Assembly (NCBI GenBank): GCA_002099365.1
Contig: MSED01000003.1
Location: 3,348,001-3,412,000, forward strand
Length of the DNA: 64,000 nucleotides
Reading direction: 5' to 3'
Source of the DNA: Phialophora verrucosa
Lineage: Eukaryota; Ascomycota; Eurotiomycetes; Chaetothyriales; Herpotrichiellaceae
The notes under the pieces are model-generated. The model saw only the letters and a list, made by a program, of their open reading frames with translations, was not told the origin of the DNA and made no database searches. A program made the translations under genes and the position numbers. Positions 33,286 through 43,948 of the stretch are shown here, in pieces. Numbering within the stretch: position 1 is the first letter of the stretch; each line of letters starts with the position of its first letter.

Positions 33286-36200
33286 TTAAGATCGAAACAT
33301 CTTGACGACCTGCTTCACCGGCTTCCTGCAAATTGGGCACAGCTCGCACTGCTTCGCGCACTCCACACAAGCACACACGTGTCCACAATCAAAGAACAAA
33401 GCGTCGATCTCGTTGCCGTAGCAAATCTGGCACAAATCGGCCTGCTCGTCGGCGACCTGCCAGTAAGTTGTACCCATGCCCCACCGCTTGCCATTCTCAA
33501 AGCCACCGACATACTTGTTGCCCGTCCGCGCTTCCACAAAAGTACCCTGGCCGTGACGTTCGTCTTGATGCCATTCGCCTTCATATGTGTCACCGTTGCA
33601 ATATGTCATCTTGCCCCCCTTGCCCGACTTGACATTGCAGACGAGAGGCCCCTCGTATGTGTTGCCGGAGGAGCTGATCCCCAAGGAATAGGTGCCATGG
33701 CACCGCCCATTGACCAGTGGTCCTTTGTAGTAGTCTGTACCAAAATCGGCAAGCTCGATTGGTTCGGCGGTCGTCTTTGACTGGGTTGGATGCCGCCTAT
33801 CCACCGCTCGCAGATACTTGGACAGATCGTGGGGGTTGGTGAACTTGCCGTCCTTCTCCAGCTTCTTGACCTGAGCTTCCGAGGCAGGTTCATAGACGAC
33901 GACACACGAACCGTTGGTAACGCCGGCATCCCGGAAGGTCTCGTCAGCCCCTAACATTGTCCCATCAACCGGTGAATGCCGACGCCAGGCAGCAAAGTTC
34001 TTTTCGGCATCATAGCCTAGACGCTTCTGCAAGAAGTCTGTGACTTTGTCGTCTGTCTTTGCAAAAAAACTGCCTTCAACGTGGAACATCTGCTTCTCCT
34101 GGTCGAATACCTGAATGAAACCATATATATTGTCAACAGGTCTCTCCTCTCTTTCAGGAGGTGGGGATGAAGACTGCGATGACGACTCGCTGGACTGTGA
34201 ACCTAAAGGATCCGTAGATTCCGAGTTTGACTCCCCGATATCCATGACTTCGGCATCTTCGGCGATAACGGCAGCAATAACAGCTTCTTCCGCAGGGGCC
34301 AAAACCGACGTCGCAAACCTCGGGGAGCTTTGGGCCATCACATGCTCGTGTGCTGCCGCATCGATGAGGTGACCATGAGGTACGTCTGCCGAAACGTTTT
34401 CCTCGGCGGTTGGCGGTGTGACATCAAGTTCCATCGCCGTATCTGGATCATTGATCTCGACGGTCACAGTAGAAGGCTGTGGTTCGGCGGTTGAGGTGCG
34501 CGCCAGGTCTGCGATCACGGCTTCTTGAACCGAAGCTTGTTCGGCGTCAGGAGCAGAAACTTCCTCTTCAGTGCTATTGGTGACACTTTCGGAGACCGAT
34601 GTATCACTCCTAGGTTGGAGCCGTTCCACTATTACCTCAACATCTGGCTTATCAGGTTCGCCGAAGACTTCCACGTCTTCCTTGTCTTTCAGAACCGACA
34701 TCCACAAGCACATTGGCGCGCCATTCGTATTCTTGTCGCCGACAGAATCTTTCAGATTGACACTCAACAGCTGAGTGTTGGCATAATTGCCGATGCCGCC
34801 ATAGCCAATCAGGAACAGTCGAACGGCTTCAGGACTCTCAAGTCCTAGCGTCCGTGCTAGTTGACGCCTCAGGTCTTGATAGGTCGACTTTCGGGGCGAG
34901 CTGATAATGTGGAAGAGACCTTTTTGTCGCGACTGCTGCTTGATGTTGTACATGTCGAGGAGGCCTTCTCTCCCAATGACGCCTTCATCGGAATAGACTT
35001 CCACCTGGACCTCATCGGATTGCGTCAATGGGGCTTCTTCAGCAAAATTATCGGGATCCTCCCGGTATGAGGACTCCAAATAAGGAGCAAGCCACTTCGG
35101 CAGCTTGTACGGTTCCAGATTTCCGGGTAGATAGTCATCCAGGCAGCTTGTCTTGATATACATAGCCATGTAAGCCGTAGTTCTGACAGAGTTGAAGTCT
35201 TTCAAAGCCTGGCCCTCGAGGCCCTCAAAGGTTTCCAGATGCTTCCGGCTGTATGAGAATACTTGATTCCCGTCGCCGTCCTCAAATGCAAGCCACATCG
35301 TATTTGGCCCGTTAGGTCGCAGAATTGCGTAGAACTTGCCAGAGTTTCTTGCACCAGCATGAACCATGAAACCATAAAGAGTGTACTTGGCATGCTCGGC
35401 ATCGCCGATAAATTCTGATAGATCAAGCTCATCGTTGAGAATGACACGGTTATGGAGCAGCTTCCATTCACGGGACGTGTTGTCAAATTTGTCGCGAGCC
35501 AACATAAGAGGCAGAAAGTTGGGCAGGGTTCCTTGGAAGTTCTTCTCGCGCAGCGACCGAGCGAGTGTTTGCTGGATGTCAAACACATTTTCAACTGACA
35601 ACGGAGGGATGGTAATAGGGCCATTGTGGGCATCGAAAATTGCGCTCATTTCCCTCAAAATTTGGGTGTCGCCCTCCAACTCCAGCTCGATTGATCTTCG
35701 GAAAACCTCCCAGAAGGTCTTCACATCGGTATACTCCTCTCCGAGCTCTCTCAGGGCCTGGATGGCAGGGTACAGATCCACGTAATTTTCTCGTTCCTTC
35801 CTCAGCGTACGCATCAAAAAGAGTATCATTTGTAGCTGAGCGATGAAGGGTTTCGGCCGGATCTGAGAGTCTCGCCGCCAGCCACCAGTGTCGATAGACT
35901 GCAGAATTTTGCGGAAAGGCGCCAGAAGAAGCCACGCAGTCATGCCTGCCACAGCAGGGCTGTGGTATAGAGGAGGAGTCCCCATGGGAAAGTAGCCGGC
36001 AAGTGTTTTCGCGTCCCAGTGAGGCTCGCCATCCGAGCTGCGCCACCACAGGGCTTTTGTTGAATCTTCAAAGATGCGGATGTAGGCATCAATGGCGATT
36101 GTGTCGTTCTGGAGGAGAGGGGCTCTCTGCAAGTGTTGGCGCAGATGTGTGTCTCTCCACGGTCCGACAACATTGGACCAACCCCAGTCATCGGTATGCT

Positions 36201-37374
36201 TGGAAAACTGGTGTTCGCTGGCCGTGTATGCACAAGTACGCGGCTCTTCTGGATTGTACATGACTACCCCAAGCTGAGCAGAAACCCGCCAGTCATCTTC
36301 CGACTCTTGAGCACTTTGAACCTCGTGGGCTTGCTCGTTCTGCTCGTTCTGGGCGTCAGACTCATCCGGATCCGCCGCTTCAGGTGTTGCAGGGTTGTCC
36401 TGTTTCTGGGAGGATCTGGAAGTGGCGGACGAAGTCGAAGAGGACCGCTCGATTTTCGTTGCAGCCGGTTCGACGCTCAAGGTCTGACTCGGCACCGCTC
36501 CAGGACCAAAGTTGGCGTCGGGCGGACCCTCGAAGACTGAGAAGGTGGTACCGCGGATTTCGCGTTCTGTCTGGGGTGGCTTTTTGCTGCATCTGATATA
36601 AGCGCTATAGGACGAGGCTCTGTTGCCGCGCGGGTAGAATTTGATCTGCCAGTAAGTCCCATCGACGAGAGCAGGAGGTGAGATCATCACTCTCGCATGG
36701 TTCGGCTTCTCTTTGGTCCCTCTGACGCCTTTTATGATCCAACTTAGACGCAATTTCTTGACTGGCCGCGTGTCCGGGTCCTCGACGTCTGAGTAGATGC
36801 GCTTCTCCACACTGGGCACGTCCAACGCACTCAATTCTGTACCTCTGGATTCTCGCAGTTTCAGCTCTTCCTCTTCCTCGGGCGTCGGCTTCGACAGGTC
36901 TTCATCGTACAGAACCCATTCTGGAGGGTCGTTCCGCGGGTCCGGCGGCGGCGGAGGAAGTATCTCGATGTCTTGGCTGGGGATCTCTGCCACTACAGGG
37001 GTGGGCGGTTCCGCGGGGACAGCTTCTGGCTCGGGGGGCACATGGCCTTCGGGGGGTCGCTCAGGCTCTTCCTCAGCGGCAGTTGCTTGGTCTTGTTCGG
37101 TTTCTGACGGTGGCTGAGGCACAGACTCCGTAGAAGCAGGGGCAGGAGCATCGACCATTGGGGTATCAGGCATTTCGGGAGTTGGGGAGGGATGCTCGGG
37201 CTCAGGCTGCGGAGGGTTAGACCGGGCTGATTCGTATGGTATAGGCTCGGGGACGACTGAGGGCTGAGTGAGGTGTTGAGGCTCTGGTTCTGGGTTAAAT
37301 GGCGAAGTGAAGGTATGAGGCGGGGGAGGAGAGTGTTGGACAAGCACCGAAGCGGAATTCTGAGAGCTTGACAT
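33286..37374 (-). CDS. MATH / inactive USP-like / MORN / RING protein
   Basis: One uninterrupted exon of 1362 residues. Residues 1-200 are disordered and Pro/Glu-rich. A MATH-like domain spans about 208-410 (KKLRLSWIIKGVRG...ISPPALVDGTYWQIKFYPRG and, after an acidic insert, VVMYNPEEPRTCAYTASEHQ). A USP-like fold follows at about 470-742. Its Cys-box position reads GMTAWLLLAPFRKILQ without any Cys, and the His-box reads VHAGARNSGKFYAILRP with Lys680 where active enzymes have GHYxA. Catalysis as a deubiquitinase is therefore unlikely. A ubiquitin-like segment and disordered stretches come next. MORN-type repeats lie at about 1215-1300 (GNTYEGPLV, DTYEGEWHQDERHGQG, NKYVGGFENG). A C3HC4 RING finger lies at 1315-1350 (CQIC...FDCGHVCAC...CPIC). 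The RING suggests E3 ligase activity; the dead USP and MATH parts may bind substrates. Confidence 0.85.
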   Translation of the reverse strand: MSSSQNSASVLVQHSPPPPHTFTSPFNPEPEPQHLTQPSVVPEPIPYESARSNPPQPEPEHPSPTPEMPDTPMVDAPAPASTESVPQPPSETEQDQATAAEEEPERPPEGHVPPEPEAVPAEPPTPVVAEIPSQDIEILPPPPPDPRNDPPEWVLYDEDLSKPTPEEEEELKLRESRGTELSALDVPSVEKRIYSDVEDPDTRPVKKLRLSWIIKGVRGTKEKPNHARVMISPPALVDGTYWQIKFYPRGNRASSYSAYIRCSKKPPQTEREIRGTTFSVFEGPPDANFGPGAVPSQTLSVEPAATKIERSSSTSSATSRSSQKQDNPATPEAADPDESDAQNEQNEQAHEVQSAQESEDDWRVSAQLGVVMYNPEEPRTCAYTASEHQFSKHTDDWGWSNVVGPWRDTHLRQHLQRAPLLQNDTIAIDAYIRIFEDSTKALWWRSSDGEPHWDAKTLAGYFPMGTPPLYHSPAVAGMTAWLLLAPFRKILQSIDTGGWRRDSQIRPKPFIAQLQMILFLMRTLRKERENYVDLYPAIQALRELGEEYTDVKTFWEVFRRSIELELEGDTQILREMSAIFDAHNGPITIPPLSVENVFDIQQTLARSLREKNFQGTLPNFLPLMLARDKFDNTSREWKLLHNRVILNDELDLSEFIGDAEHAKYTLYGFMVHAGARNSGKFYAILRPNGPNTMWLAFEDGDGNQVFSYSRKHLETFEGLEGQALKDFNSVRTTAYMAMYIKTSCLDDYLPGNLEPYKLPKWLAPYLESSYREDPDNFAEEAPLTQSDEVQVEVYSDEGVIGREGLLDMYNIKQQSRQKGLFHIISSPRKSTYQDLRRQLARTLGLESPEAVRLFLIGYGGIGNYANTQLLSVNLKDSVGDKNTNGAPMCLWMSVLKDKEDVEVFGEPDKPDVEVIVERLQPRSDTSVSESVTNSTEEEVSAPDAEQASVQEAVIADLARTSTAEPQPSTVTVEINDPDTAMELDVTPPTAEENVSADVPHGHLIDAAAHEHVMAQSSPRFATSVLAPAEEAVIAAVIAEDAEVMDIGESNSESTDPLGSQSSESSSQSSSPPPEREERPVDNIYGFIQVFDQEKQMFHVEGSFFAKTDDKVTDFLQKRLGYDAEKNFAAWRRHSPVDGTMLGADETFRDAGVTNGSCVVVYEPASEAQVKKLEKDGKFTNPHDLSKYLRAVDRRHPTQSKTTAEPIELADFGTDYYKGPLVNGRCHGTYSLGISSSGNTYEGPLVCNVKSGKGGKMTYCNGDTYEGEWHQDERHGQGTFVEARTGNKYVGGFENGKRWGMGTTYWQVADEQADLCQICYGNEIDALFFDCGHVCACVECAKQCELCPICRKPVKQVVKMFRS

Positions 37375-38780
37375 GGCTTCGACCGGTCATGAGCCAAGGC
37401 CTTGAAATGAGTATGCCAGGCAGTGGCTGGCTGTAGCAACAGTAAATCGTCAAGTTCACTCACAAAAGCACAGAGAGTCCGACTACATCTTCAAACGTCC
37501 CGACACACTGGCAGGGCAACGTCAGGCTGGTGACTCAGTGACGACGGAGATGAGACAGGACAGAGTAATATGAGTGTGCGAAAACATTCGAGCCAGCGAA
37601 AGAGCACTGCCTGCAAGCTAGCAGCCTTGTGTGCCTCGTTGCCAACCGGTAAGAGGAGCATGCATAACTGGGGAGTTGTCACTCCGCTAGGCAGCACAGG
37701 CACCGGCGCTCGCTCTCATAGGCCCGGGCGCCTGGGTGGGGGCCCCCGTCAGCTGGAGAGAAAGTCCCGCGAAACCGAGTTGGGCGACGCTGGTGAAGCT
37801 TGCCAGGCTTCCCCCACGACGCCGGTTACTACGAGGTAGATGCTAGCACTTCAGTATCGCACCACTTGCGCCGTATGACTCCAACTGACTCCTACACTTT
37901 CCTCAATTCCTATCCCAACGGCATTCTGGTCTGACTCTGCCGCCACCGCGCTGTCCAGCGACGGGCTGTGCGAGCACGGCCTAATGGCTCTGGAACGCCA
38001 TCGTCGCCCTTCGCTCACCAATTGATCGTCGCAGGAAATCCTTCCCTAAGCCGTGATTTCAGCCTCACTCCTTCGGTCCATTCAGGCAGCGAGGTGCCGG
38101 TGTGGCCTCGACTGAGTGGCAAGTGGCAATCCAGATTCATCAGACACGTCAACTCTTCCCCGCATTTCCGACGAATGCCCTCCTTTGCAGGCAAACCCTG
38201 GCTAGGCTCCATTGTACGAGTGCTCGGTACCTTGGTTGCTGTTGTTGAACCTTCGATATGGCGAACCACTCAGCCTTTGTCTTGCTGCCGCCAATATACA
38301 TGCCTCGCGTGATCACGTGTGATGCCTTTCACTTTGCCTTGACGGCCTTACTTTCATGTTCAGAGTCGTATGCTACAATTATACTCAACTGAGAACCAGC
38401 ATCTTCTCAATGCCAAAATCAATCTGACAACTCGGGGCTGCAGAGCCGCAAAGGCATTACACTGGTGAAGCTGTTGTCAACGGGTAAATACGGGTAATGT
38501 GATCGACCATCCATCCATCTAGCACAACTAGCACGATACGTGCGAACGTCGCAGGGCTTCTACTTCTCTGTTCCCTGTTCCCGCGGCGTCCGTCAGAAGA
38601 TACTGCACGAACTTGCGGAGCTGGATCATCTGTGCCCAAGAACCTTTTTGGCCTCCTCTTAGCTGCTACCAAGGCTGGCGCTTCTTCCGAAATCTGCCTA
38701 CCACATGTTTTACTTTCACGTCGACGGCCACGCTATAATATGCGACTTTGAATAGCAACTGGTCACTTCAACCAGACCCG
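37375..38780. other. intergenic, about 1.4 kb
   Basis: Promoter and leader of the minus-strand MATH/RING gene at its left end. The remaining frames (up to about 114 codons) show no recognisable features. Some of the right part may be further decayed sequence belonging to the membrane-protein relic that follows, but I cannot show it. Confidence 0.4.
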
Positions 38781-39300
38781 CACTAGCTTTCTCTGCCAAA
38801 GTGCTTCGATATGGAGAAGTGCCAACTGCCATGCTGGACAACTCTACGCAGTTCAATTTGGAGCTTCACGCCTGTCAACCTCCGCCGCTCACTCAACGCA
38901 GTCATAAAATCCTTTGACTCTTGTTCATTGCCTACGGCATCGCAATCTTCCTTTTAGTGGCATGTCTTGCTTGGGGCCTTACCGCCCTGTACCAAAACGG
39001 CGTCAGCTGCACGAACAACTTTTCGACAACTTTACGTATGACGAGGGATCTACGGTTTGACGAGTTCATGCAGTATACGGTGCTGATCACCTACCCGAGC
39101 ATATTGCAGAGGTTGTAGTCACCGATGTAGGTCAATCGAAAAGCGAAACCAACGGAAGTCTCACACGTGGGGTTAAAGTGGTTGGACAAACATACCTGCA
39201 ATTAGGTGAAAAGATGAGAATGATTCCCAATGTTGGTTTGGCAACTCACAACGACATCTCCATGCTGGACGTCTTCATTCTATCACCACGATCTGGGAGT
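38780..39300 (+). pseudogene. decayed fragment of a fungal multi-membrane-span protein
   Basis: The frame at 38921 reads FIAYGIAIFLLVACLAWGL and then TALYQNGVSCTNNFSTTLRM TRDLRFDEF. This matches the last membrane span and the NGVS...FSTxLRxTR segment of a widespread, unnamed fungal family, as I remember it. The expected continuation is found in another frame as ADHLPEHIAEVVVTDVGQ, resembling the ADPLPxHIA segment of that family. The expected upstream part is in yet another frame or interrupted by a TGA just before LFIAYG. At least two frame disruptions are therefore needed, and the N-terminal portion is not recognisable. The fragment probably no longer encodes a protein. Confidence 0.5.
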
Positions 39301-40162
39301 CAGTATCCCACTTGTCCTGCCTCAGCCAATACATCCGGAACATTGGATGTCACACCAGCAGCACATGCTCTATTCAAAGCTACAAGATGCCTAGCTCTTG
39401 TCTCTTCCGAACTCGGGCGACTTCGCCTCAACTTTATGCATTGGCTCGCAGACGGTCGAAACAGCCAAACGCAAGGCAGTTGATGCGACATCCATTTCAC
39501 TGTCTGCATTGAGCCAATCAGAACAATGAAATTCCGAACAGACCAATGGCGATGGACGAATCAACGATCCACATTTAAGGGGATTCGGCTAGTAGCTCGA
39601 TATCCACGACGCTCTACGCCCGCCTGGATCCCTGGTCACCATCCTGGCAATAGACGTACTCGGGAACAAGAGCGTCCGTCTTCAGACGTGGATTTGTTTT
39701 AGGCAGCACGCTTCGGTAGCTCAAGCATGACACGGAGAGAAAGCAGAAGGATATGCGAATGATGTGCTACTGGCGCCTGATCTTATCCCGATGCGTCTCG
39801 ATGTCCCGCTTTGGATGTGTTCTGGTTTCGTCTACTGTGGAGCTCTTGCATTTTTACCACTGAGTAGACGTATCCATGAATCTCTCTACTGTCATTGAGC
39901 TAAGCGTTGCTAGGTCCTTGGGCTAACGCGGGTCTCGGGGATATCGAGCGACGAGAGGCTCTGGTCCGGAGGAGACATGGTATAAGAAGGGGGCCCGTGT
40001 CCTTTCTACATATTTCGACCTATCGTCAGATCTACAACTCTAAACAACGTGCCTGCTACAAAACTGCTCCATTCCCTACTGTCACTAACCCAAACAGTCA
40101 GGGCGCACCACCCCCGTGTCTCCTGTCACTCTTAAGCAACGGCCCAGTTTCCTCTCTACATC
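39301..40162. other. intergenic, about 860 bp
   Basis: Promoter region of the SDR gene at 40163. A TATA-like ggtataagaa lies near 39978, about 180 bp upstream of that ATG. No other gene is supported. Confidence 0.4.
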
Positions 40163-41218
40163 ATGTCGACCGACTTCGGTTTTGAGACAGACGGACTTGC
40201 CGTCGCGGCCGCCTTTCCCTCCTCTATCAAGGAACGTACGATCCTCATCACAGGTGTCAACAGGAAGGGCATCGGCTACAGCACAGCCGAGTCCTTCGCT
40301 TCCCAGTCACCAAAGACTCTCATCCTAGCCGGCCGCTCAGAGGAAAAGCTCCAGGAATGCATCGATGATCTGAAATCCGCCTATCCGAACGTGGACTATC
40401 GCCCGTTGAAAGTCGACCTTTCCTCACAACAATCTGTCCGCTCCGCCGCCAAGGAGGTCCTCTCCTGGACCGACGTCCCCACCATCAACATCGTCATCAA
40501 CAACGCCGGAGTCATGAACATCCAGACCCGCACCATCACGGCCGATGGCGTCGAACTCACCATGGCGACCAACCACGTCGGGCACTTCCTGCTCACCAAC
40601 CTCATCCTCCCCAAGCTCATCGCCGCGGCCAAGTCCTCTCCCAAGGGGTCCGTCCGAATCATCAACCTCGCGAGCATGGGCATCCACGTCTCGGGTGTAC
40701 GGTTCTCGGACCTCGCTTACGAAAAGCCTGCGTCCGAGATGCCCAAGCCGGACGAGTACCCCAACATCGCGATGATGCAGGCGTTTGACCTGCCGGTCGA
40801 CGACTCGACGACCTATTTCCCCACAATATCCTACGGGGCCAGCAAGACCGCGGCCGTGCTCTTCAGCGTCGGGCTCAACGACAAGCTGTTCGACAAGTAC
40901 GGCATCCTGAGTTTCGGCGTCAACCCGGGCGAGATCAAGACGGAGCTGGGCAGGAATACGGATCCGGAAATGCTGGCGTCGATGCTGTCCAAGGCGGCGG
41001 CGCATGGAGTCAGGTTCAAGACTCTCCAGCAGGGGTCCAGTACGAGCGTGAGGGCCGCGGTCGACCCTTCTCTCGGCCTGCCGGCCGAGGACGGGATGGG
41101 TGCTTTCATCTCTGATTGCCAGCCCAAGCCGGCGCCAGAGTATGCGACGAAGAAAGAGCTGGCCAGGAAACTATGGGACGTCAGTGAGGGATGGACTGGT
41201 GAGAAGTTTGCGTGGTAG
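40163..41218 (+). CDS. short-chain dehydrogenase/reductase (retinol-dehydrogenase-like)
   Basis: A single exon of 351 residues. The NAD(P) loop is LITGVNRKGIGYSTAESFA near 28-46 and the strand end ILAGRSEEKLQEC suggests NADP(H) because of the Arg after Gly. Further marks are INIVINNAGVMN, MATNHVGHFLLTNL, the catalytic Ser region RIINLASMGIHVSG and the YxxxK site YGASKTAAVLFS. After the active site come GVNPGEIKTELGR and a C-terminal part with DGMGAFISDCQPKPAPEYAT, typical of fungal members acting on unknown alcohols or ketones. It is intact, unlike the relic at 28.5-28.9 kb. The two differ in their cofactor loops and are not recent duplicates. It is convergent with the DUF3669 gene; the stops are 166 bp apart. 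Confidence 0.9.
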   Translation: MSTDFGFETDGLAVAAAFPSSIKERTILITGVNRKGIGYSTAESFASQSPKTLILAGRSEEKLQECIDDLKSAYPNVDYRPLKVDLSSQQSVRSAAKEVLSWTDVPTINIVINNAGVMNIQTRTITADGVELTMATNHVGHFLLTNLILPKLIAAAKSSPKGSVRIINLASMGIHVSGVRFSDLAYEKPASEMPKPDEYPNIAMMQAFDLPVDDSTTYFPTISYGASKTAAVLFSVGLNDKLFDKYGILSFGVNPGEIKTELGRNTDPEMLASMLSKAAAHGVRFKTLQQGSSTSVRAAVDPSLGLPAEDGMGAFISDCQPKPAPEYATKKELARKLWDVSEGWTGEKFAW

Positions 41219-41384
41219 GAGTGGTAAGAAGCTGTATACAAATCCATACAACCGGCGCACACCCGGGCGTATCGTACTGGGTTGCTGTAGCGAGCCCCCG
41301 GCCAATCTATTCATGGCTTCACGGAGTCCAGTACCTTCCTTCCCTTCAGACTAGTTGCACTTCGCCTTAGCATTAGAACTAAAA

Positions 41385-42596
41385 TTAACATTTAGCATCG
41401 TGCCAGCACCGTGGTTGTTCTTCAAGCCCGCCCCCCTCAACATCTTCCCCAGATTCAGATTCGAATTCAGATTCGGTGGCAGACTCAGACTCATCATCGT
41501 CCCCCCATCCATTACCATCCTCGTCGTTGTCACCACCCTCGACGTCCCTCTCGAAGACATCCTCCTCGGCCGCCACGTCCCGTTCCGCCCACCGCTCCCA
41601 ATGCGCGATCAACAGGCCCGGCAGCATAGCACAATGGCCACCCAGCGCCCTCGAGGCGATGACCCCGCCACTAGCGCGTAGATACGCGCGCCGAAACACG
41701 CCCCACAGCCCGTCGCAGCGCCGCGGATGCGGGAAATACGGATCATTGCCCGTCACGGCGACGAGGTAGCGGCGCACAATCTCGTCGCCGCCCCCATGCT
41801 GCTGCGCCTTGGACCGCAGGTCGCGAAATCGAGCACACTTGTCGAAATCCAGCATCCACAGACGCATTTCCGATGAAGACGTCCCCGTCGTCGCTGGGGC
41901 ACCACCGCCGCCGAGGACAAATTCGGTGTCCTGGCCGTCGACGCCGGCCGCCCAGTGCAGCACCGCGAGCCCGAGCGCCATCTCCTCCGCGTACGCGTCC
42001 ACGTCGAGGCCCATCTTCTCCCTCGCCCCGCCAAGATAGAGTGGAAAATTGCGCAGCGTGTCGTCTGCTCCGTAATACCGCCGTGGTCGTCGTGGTGGTC
42101 CTGGCCTCGGCGCCGCATTCGTAGTATCACCCCCGAAGTACAAGCGCACCAGACAATCGCGGTTCTCGGCCTTGCGCAAGACATGGCGCTGCACGGACTC
42201 ATCGCGCACATAGAAGTTCCTGACGAGCTGTTTCCGGAACGTCTCCGCCACCGGGGGGATATGCTCCATGTGAAAGACTGCTGCTCTCGTTCTGTCGCAC
42301 TCGGGAAATCGCTCCAGCGTCCCGGCAGTCCAGAATTCGAGGGTGTCTGGGCCGTGGAAATCGCATGGCCGGGGCACGAGCGGGACACGGCGCACGGGAA
42401 AGTCGAGCTCCAGAACAGGACGCCACGTCAACGCGCTGTGATAGGCCGCGGTGGTCAGATTGAAGTCGTTCCGGATCGCGGCTGTGTTGGCGCCCTTTTT
42501 GATGGCCAGCGCGGGCGCTGTGTCTGGTATGGCGAACACGCTACCGCACGTGCCGCGGCCGATGTCGCGGAACTGGGGAGCAGCGGTGGATGCCAT
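41385..42596 (-). CDS. DUF3669 domain protein (fungal, kinase-like substrate fold possible)
   Basis: A single exon of 403 residues. The start FRDIGRGTCGSVFAIPDTAP followed by AIKKG resembles the glycine loop and lysine strand of a kinase fold. The conserved DUF3669 parts follow: VFHMEHIPPVAETFR, CLVRLYFGGD, a middle segment FPLYLGGAREKMGLDVDAYA with EEMALGLAVLHWAAGVDGQD, and the diagnostic LWMLDFDKCARF, where DFDKC stands near the place of a kinase DFG. The last 60 residues are acidic and low-complexity (Asp/Glu/Ser-rich). Family function is unknown to me, and catalytic competence cannot be judged since a clear HRD motif is not visible. The gene is very GC-rich in third positions, which creates a 216-codon antisense shadow. 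Confidence 0.8.
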   Translation of the reverse strand: MASTAAPQFRDIGRGTCGSVFAIPDTAPALAIKKGANTAAIRNDFNLTTAAYHSALTWRPVLELDFPVRRVPLVPRPCDFHGPDTLEFWTAGTLERFPECDRTRAAVFHMEHIPPVAETFRKQLVRNFYVRDESVQRHVLRKAENRDCLVRLYFGGDTTNAAPRPGPPRRPRRYYGADDTLRNFPLYLGGAREKMGLDVDAYAEEMALGLAVLHWAAGVDGQDTEFVLGGGGAPATTGTSSSEMRLWMLDFDKCARFRDLRSKAQQHGGGDEIVRRYLVAVTGNDPYFPHPRRCDGLWGVFRRAYLRASGGVIASRALGGHCAMLPGLLIAHWERWAERDVAAEEDVFERDVEGGDNDEDGNGWGDDDESESATESEFESESGEDVEGGGLEEQPRCWHDAKC

Positions 42597-43948
42597 GGAG
42601 GTTGAAGCGAAGAATTAACCAGAGAGGGGGGGGGCGAGATCAGGAGTGTTTGATACGGATGAGAATTCAAGGCTTTTGTACATTCGAGGTTTGGGAGGAT
42701 AGGACCTGTGCGATATGACTCATTAGTTAGGTATTCAGAGGGACGATCAAAGCATTGAAACGTTTTATAGTTCGGCGCACTCTGGTTCAACCATAGCGGA
42801 GATTCCATCGAACGGTTGGCTGAGTATCCTATCTTAGAGTAGGGCGCTGGCTCAGTCTTCCTCCCACACTATTCAGCGGAAGAGCGGCTCCGGGCCGGGA
42901 GGATATCCTCGGGACTGGCTGTCTGAAGATGAAGTAACGCGCTCGAGGAGGTATGAACCGCATACTCTGCCGGCAACCCACTTTCCTCGTTCACTCACAT
43001 TGCGTGCTGCAAATCGACACGAACGAACAAAGGCACAAAACGATCCCCACCTCACGCAAAGTTTAGTGCACGGAACGGCCCTCTTAAGCTTAATTTTAGT
43101 AAGATATCCTCGACATGCATGTGCTCGTGCTTCGTAATGACAATCAGCAATCCCTCAATTGGCAACGCAACAAGTCTGGACTTGCTAGTTGTGGGATTGA
43201 CGTGCCTCGAGGCCTGTATCCAATTCCAGACAAACAAACCTGTTGTCCCGCCGGAGAAAGTTAATGTGTCGTGGGTTGATGTGTGGTGAGAATAGGATAG
43301 TCCCGAAGTCGCCGTGAGGTTTGTCGTTGTCCCCCATTTTGAGTCAAAGACGCCAGCGAGATGAACTCAAGTTCGCTCCGAGATACGTATGATGTAAAGG
43401 TCGCCGTCTCCAATGGCCAGATACACTCTACTCCATAGTCTACGCCATATCCAACGAGAACTCACTCATGATACGGAAGGCGTGGGGCTGCAGTTGCATG
43501 CTGGGTATGTTGTTAGTATGTTGTTCCTGATAGACATGGTAAGGCTCCTCTGTACTGTGTAACCAAGCCTTGTAATGGTCGTGGCCACTTATTTGAGACC
43601 TTAACTTCAACATGGAGCTCGTCACTGGAAAGGTCGAGCGCTCATTTGAAGGGAGCACGCTCCGTACGTAATTATACCGTAGGACAGTTGACGACTGCTT
43701 GTGCGAGGATAAGGCAGTAGCGAGCTACGTACTAGAAGAGCATGTCTTGGGATCGTAAAACTTTTCATTACTCCGTACCTCATTACATCGCTGGCATCAG
43801 TCTTCGTGCTTAGGGTTATTGCGTCGTCGGTTATTCTATATTGCTGTTATTGGCTGTCGCCTTACCATTCGTTTCCCATCCTGAAGTTGTCGGACGGACG
43901 TCTCGGCGCCACTTGCCCGCACAGAGATTTCTGACATTCGCGCCCATT
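42597..43948. other. intergenic, about 1.35 kb
   Basis: Promoter region of the minus-strand DUF3669 gene on the left and terminator of the minus-strand MINDY gene on the right. Frames of 60-72 codons only. I see no RNA gene or repeat. Confidence 0.4.

Noticed and set aside
41955..42605. 216-codon plus-strand frame
   Set aside because: Antisense shadow of the DUF3669 gene.
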